DNA of 6,622 nucleotides from Elusimicrobiota bacterium (GTDB lineage: Bacteria; Elusimicrobiota; Elusimicrobia; Elusimicrobiales; UBA9959). The position numbers and the translations under genes were made by a program. A model generated the notes under the pieces. It had not been told where the DNA came from and ran no database searches. It saw only the letters and a list, made by a program, of their open reading frames with translations. Positions 4,707-6,622 of the stretch are shown piece by piece. The stretch spans positions 1 to 6,622 of the forward strand of contig DAOWGR010000098.1 of the NCBI GenBank assembly GCA_030637365.1, read 5' to 3'. Position 1 is the first letter of the stretch; every line of letters starts with the position of its first letter.

Positions 4707-6122
4707 ATGATTAAAAAAGCCACGGTCGCGGGAAGGTTTTATCCTAAGGAATCTTTAAAGCTTAAAGACAATGTTATTTCATATCTCAGAGAAACAGAGC
4801 CGTCAAAAAATAAAATTTACGGACTTTTGGTTCCGCATGCCGGTTATGTTTATTCCGGCTCTGTCGCGGGAGAAGGCTTTTCACATATCAAAGAAATTGA
4901 TTTTGACACTATTGTTTTTTTTGGCGCGGCTCATACCATGCATATGGACGGGGCAGCTCTTATGGAAGAAGGTTTTTTTGAAACTCCCCTCGGTCAAGTT
5001 GAGATTGATTCTAAAATAACGAGGGATTTATTAAAAAAGTCCAAGGTTTTTGAAAATATTCCCCAAGCTCATCAAGGAGAACATTCAATTGAGGTTCAAC
5101 TGCCTTTTTTGCAGGTTTTATCAAAAAAGAAATTTAAAATAGTTCCAATCGTTTTAAATACCAAAAATTTAAAAACGCTTTATAAAGTCGGCAAGGTTGT
5201 CGCTGAAGCGATTAAAGGTAAAAAAACTTTGATTTGTATTTCAAGCGATTTATCTCATTATCCAACGGGCGATACGGCCGTGAAAACCGATTTGGCCATA
5301 ATGGAAGCTTTGCGAATAGCGGTAAAAAACGGTGATTTGTCTTATTTTGATTTGGCCAATAAGCTGGTTCTTTCCAAGGCGAGATATGAAATGGATACCT
5401 CCGCTTGCGGAGAGGCCGCGATTATAGCGGGAACTGTGGCGTGCATGGAGCTTGGAGCCGATGATTTTAAGCTTTTAAGATATACTCATTCCGGAAAAAT
5501 TTCAGGTGATGAATCCAATGTTGTTGGGTACGGCGCCGGTGTTTTTATTGAAAATAAAAATAAGTCCGCAGGCGCGGAAGAATTTAACGAGGATATGAAA
5601 AATCATTTGCTTCATTACGCGCGCCAAAGCATTGCTTATCGCCATAAAAATAAAAAAGAAATGACCATGTTTTTAAGCGAAGTCCCGCGGTTTAATGTTC
5701 CCGCGGCGGTTTTTGTCACTTTAACCGAAAATGGCGCGTTGCGCGGATGCATCGGAACAATGGAGCCGAAGAATACGCTTTTGGACGCCGTTATTAATTT
5801 TGCCTCCGCCGCGGCTTTTGAAGATCATCGCTTCAGCCCCTTAAGTGAAGAAGAATTGAAAAACATCAAAATAGAAATTTCAATTCTTTCACCAATGCTT
5901 AAGGTGGAAAGTTATAAAGATGTTGAAAAAGGAAAGCATGGAGTTCTTATTAAAAAAGGAAATTCAAGCGGCACTTATCTTCCTCAGGTTTGGGAACATT
6001 TTAAAAACAGGGATGAATTTTTGAGTTCGCTTTGCGCCGAAAAGGCCGGTTTGCCGGCTTTGGCGTGGAAAAAAGAATCCACCGATATATTTGTGTATAC
6101 GGTGGATTCTTTTAAAGAGTGA
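4707..6122 (+). CDS. Memo-AMMECR1 fusion (AmmeMemoRadiSam system proteins B and A)
   Basis: This 471-residue protein joins two families that normally sit beside a radical SAM gene. Residues 1 to about 282 are a Memo domain, with PHAGYVYSG at 43-51 (H44), H76/H79, GEHSIEVQLPF at 124-134, SSDLSHY at 179-185 and TSACG at 231-235 (C234); H44, H76 and C234 match the metal-binding His/His/Cys set of human MEMO1. After a short linker (about 283-292) comes an AMMECR1 domain with the signature LRGCIGT at 345-351, then FSPLSEEEL and ISILSP. Both domains look complete. Such fusions are known in bacteria; the system is thought to modify a target using the radical SAM partner, but the chemistry is unresolved. 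That partner is not in this window. The last codons form a terminator hairpin (6071-6113). Start fixed by the Shine-Dalgarno at 4693. Confidence 0.93.
   Translation: MIKKATVAGRFYPKESLKLKDNVISYLRETEPSKNKIYGLLVPHAGYVYSGSVAGEGFSHIKEIDFDTIVFFGAAHTMHMDGAALMEEGFFETPLGQVEIDSKITRDLLKKSKVFENIPQAHQGEHSIEVQLPFLQVLSKKKFKIVPIVLNTKNLKTLYKVGKVVAEAIKGKKTLICISSDLSHYPTGDTAVKTDLAIMEALRIAVKNGDLSYFDLANKLVLSKARYEMDTSACGEAAIIAGTVACMELGADDFKLLRYTHSGKISGDESNVVGYGAGVFIENKNKSAGAEEFNEDMKNHLLHYARQSIAYRHKNKKEMTMFLSEVPRFNVPAAVFVTLTENGALRGCIGTMEPKNTLLDAVINFASAAAFEDHRFSPLSEEELKNIKIEISILSPMLKVESYKDVEKGKHGVLIKKGNSSGTYLPQVWEHFKNRDEFLSSLCAEKAGLPALAWKKESTDIFVYTVDSFKE
6071..6113 (-). terminator. 14-bp hairpin terminator embedded in the fusion gene's 3' end
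   Basis: AAAAGAATCCACCG at 6071-6084 pairs perfectly with its complement at 6100-6113, around a 15-base loop. On the minus strand the stem runs into six T (with the last stem bases), a good intrinsic terminator for the small gene whose stop is at 6134. On the plus strand it ends in TTTT followed by AAAG, a weaker terminator that would act within a few bases of the stop codon TGA at 6120-6122. The whole element lies inside the coding sequence for residues 456-469 of the fusion protein. Confidence 0.65.
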
Positions 6123-6133
6123 TAAGTAACTTC

Positions 6134-6520
6134 TTATAAATCCGCGAAAAGTAAAAACACCAGAAAAGAGGCCGCGCCTATTGCGGCGCCTCCCGGGCCG
6201 GCCAAAAGAAATCCTATGCCCGCTCCCACTGCGCACATAAATATGGTCGGTTTGTTTTCTTTAATCTGTTCTTTTAGTTTTTCCCAAGAGCCGGGTTCCG
6301 GCTCTTCAGGCGGAGTGTCATCTTTTACCGCGATTGTTTTACTCGCGGATTTCATTCCAAAAAATGACCCGGAATATGATTTTGAACCGTCAAAGGCGGC
6401 ATTGGGACTAATGCTCGCGCTTTGAAGACTTGAAAAAGCGTCGCCCGCGAAAGCGCAATTTAAAGCGGGCGAGAACAGTAATGCCATTAAAATCGGAAAA
6501 ATTATTATTTTTGTTTTCAT
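6134..6520 (-). CDS. Small exported protein with glycine-rich C-terminal membrane segment
   Basis: This 128-residue protein belongs to no family I recognise. It starts with a clear signal peptide: K2 and K4, a hydrophobic core at 5-20 and a likely signal peptidase I site after A25 (AFA|GDA). C22 is not in a lipobox. A Ser/Ala-rich stretch (28-60), an acidic proline-rich patch (PPEEPEPGS, 70-78) and a short charged helix (79-90) follow. Residues 92-126 form a hydrophobic segment rich in Gly and Ala, long enough for one membrane span or a small hairpin, and the protein ends right after it. It is probably an envelope protein. Start choice: the ATG at 6520 is the only one that keeps the signal peptide. 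A GAGGT lies 13 nt upstream, rather far for a ribosome site, and a promoter predicts a leaderless start. It converges on the fusion gene with an 11-bp gap. Confidence 0.75.
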   Translation of the reverse strand: MKTKIIIFPILMALLFSPALNCAFAGDAFSSLQSASISPNAAFDGSKSYSGSFFGMKSASKTIAVKDDTPPEEPEPGSWEKLKEQIKENKPTIFMCAVGAGIGFLLAGPGGAAIGAASFLVFLLFADL

Positions 6521-6526
6521 ATTAAT

Positions 6527-6556
6527 ATTCTATACCTCTTTCTTTCATTGTGTAAG
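6527..6556 (-). promoter_or_regulatory. Candidate promoter of the small exported protein
   Basis: On the minus strand, CTTACA (6551-6556, 4 of 6) and TAGAAT (6527-6532, 5 of 6) are 18 bp apart. Six bases then separate the -10 box from the ATG at 6520, the same spacing as at the ATPase gene, so the mRNA could be leaderless. The GAGGT at 6534-6538 offers a competing explanation if transcription starts further upstream. Confidence 0.4.
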
Positions 6557-6597
6557 GGTTAAATGGCCTTTTAATTAGTAGGCCCAATGGCCCGCGC

Positions 6598-6618
6598 AAA
6601 AGGAGCTTAGCTCCTTTT
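6598..6618. terminator. Terminator-like hairpin at the window edge
   Basis: AAAAGGAGC at 6598-6606 pairs with GCTCCTTTT at 6610-6618 around a TTA loop, a perfect 9-bp stem. The A-run and T-run within the stem allow termination in both directions. It probably ends a plus-strand or minus-strand unit outside the window, upstream of the small exported protein gene. Nothing can be said about that unit. Confidence 0.55.
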
Positions 6619-6622
6619 GAAA

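Noticed and set aside
4771..5019. An 82-codon plus-strand open frame
   Set aside because: It is out of frame inside the well-supported Memo domain.
5964..6236. A 90-codon minus-strand open frame
   Set aside because: It overlaps the AMMECR1 coding region and the small exported-protein gene in the wrong frame, and its Arg/Gly-rich product looks like an antisense reading.
6216..6425. A 69-codon plus-strand open frame
   Set aside because: It is antisense to the small exported-protein gene, whose signal peptide and membrane segment are convincing.
6134..6520. Lipoprotein signal at C22 of the small exported protein
   Set aside because: The residues before the cysteine (ALN) do not fit a lipobox, while AFA|GD is a good signal peptidase I site.

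Overview
The window looks like ordinary chromosome of an uncultured or poorly studied bacterium with a diderm-type or similar envelope. GC is roughly 40% by eye. It uses the standard code, has one tRNA gene without an encoded CCA end, and carries only bacterial-type genes: two PilZ proteins, an AAA ATPase/DUF4143 protein, a 2H phosphoesterase, a metallo-beta-lactamase-fold hydrolase, a Memo-AMMECR1 fusion and a small exported protein. A phylum cannot be assigned from this sequence alone. No transposase, integrase, phage gene or CRISPR array is visible.

Left part (1-2718): two direct copies of a ~0.5-0.6 kb segment (1-530 and 2142-2718) bracket a minus-strand ATPase gene (633-1817). Each copy holds an intact 97-residue PilZ gene on the minus strand, followed on its promoter side by a tail that has decayed differently in the two copies. 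The first 364 bp align without gaps and with 16 mismatches by hand count. 15 of these are transitions, including all 14 inside the gene. One of the eight amino-acid changes, H7R, falls on the first arginine of the c-di-GMP-binding RxxxR motif, so the right copy has a canonical motif and the left copy does not. The ATPase gene has a strong promoter lying inside a perfect 12-bp inverted repeat, placed so that transcription would begin at the start codon.

Middle (2719-4548): an AT-rich gap is followed by a 2H phosphoesterase gene (+) that converges on an MBL-fold hydrolase gene (-). Both have complete catalytic or metal-ligand motifs. Upstream of the hydrolase, also on the minus strand, is a single tRNA-His(GUG) gene with its G-1:C73 pair and a 13-bp terminator hairpin.

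Right part (4549-6622): a Memo-AMMECR1 fusion gene (+), with a clear Shine-Dalgarno sequence that fixes its start at 4707, converges on a small minus-strand gene for a signal-peptide protein with a glycine-rich C-terminal membrane segment. A 14-bp perfect hairpin that can act as the terminator for the small gene lies inside the last codons of the fusion gene. A further terminator-like hairpin closes the window.

The genes do not form one pathway: most are single transcription units in alternating orientation. The items most worth a second look are the divergent PilZ pair around the ATPase, the apparently leaderless promoters of that island, and the terminator hidden in coding sequence.
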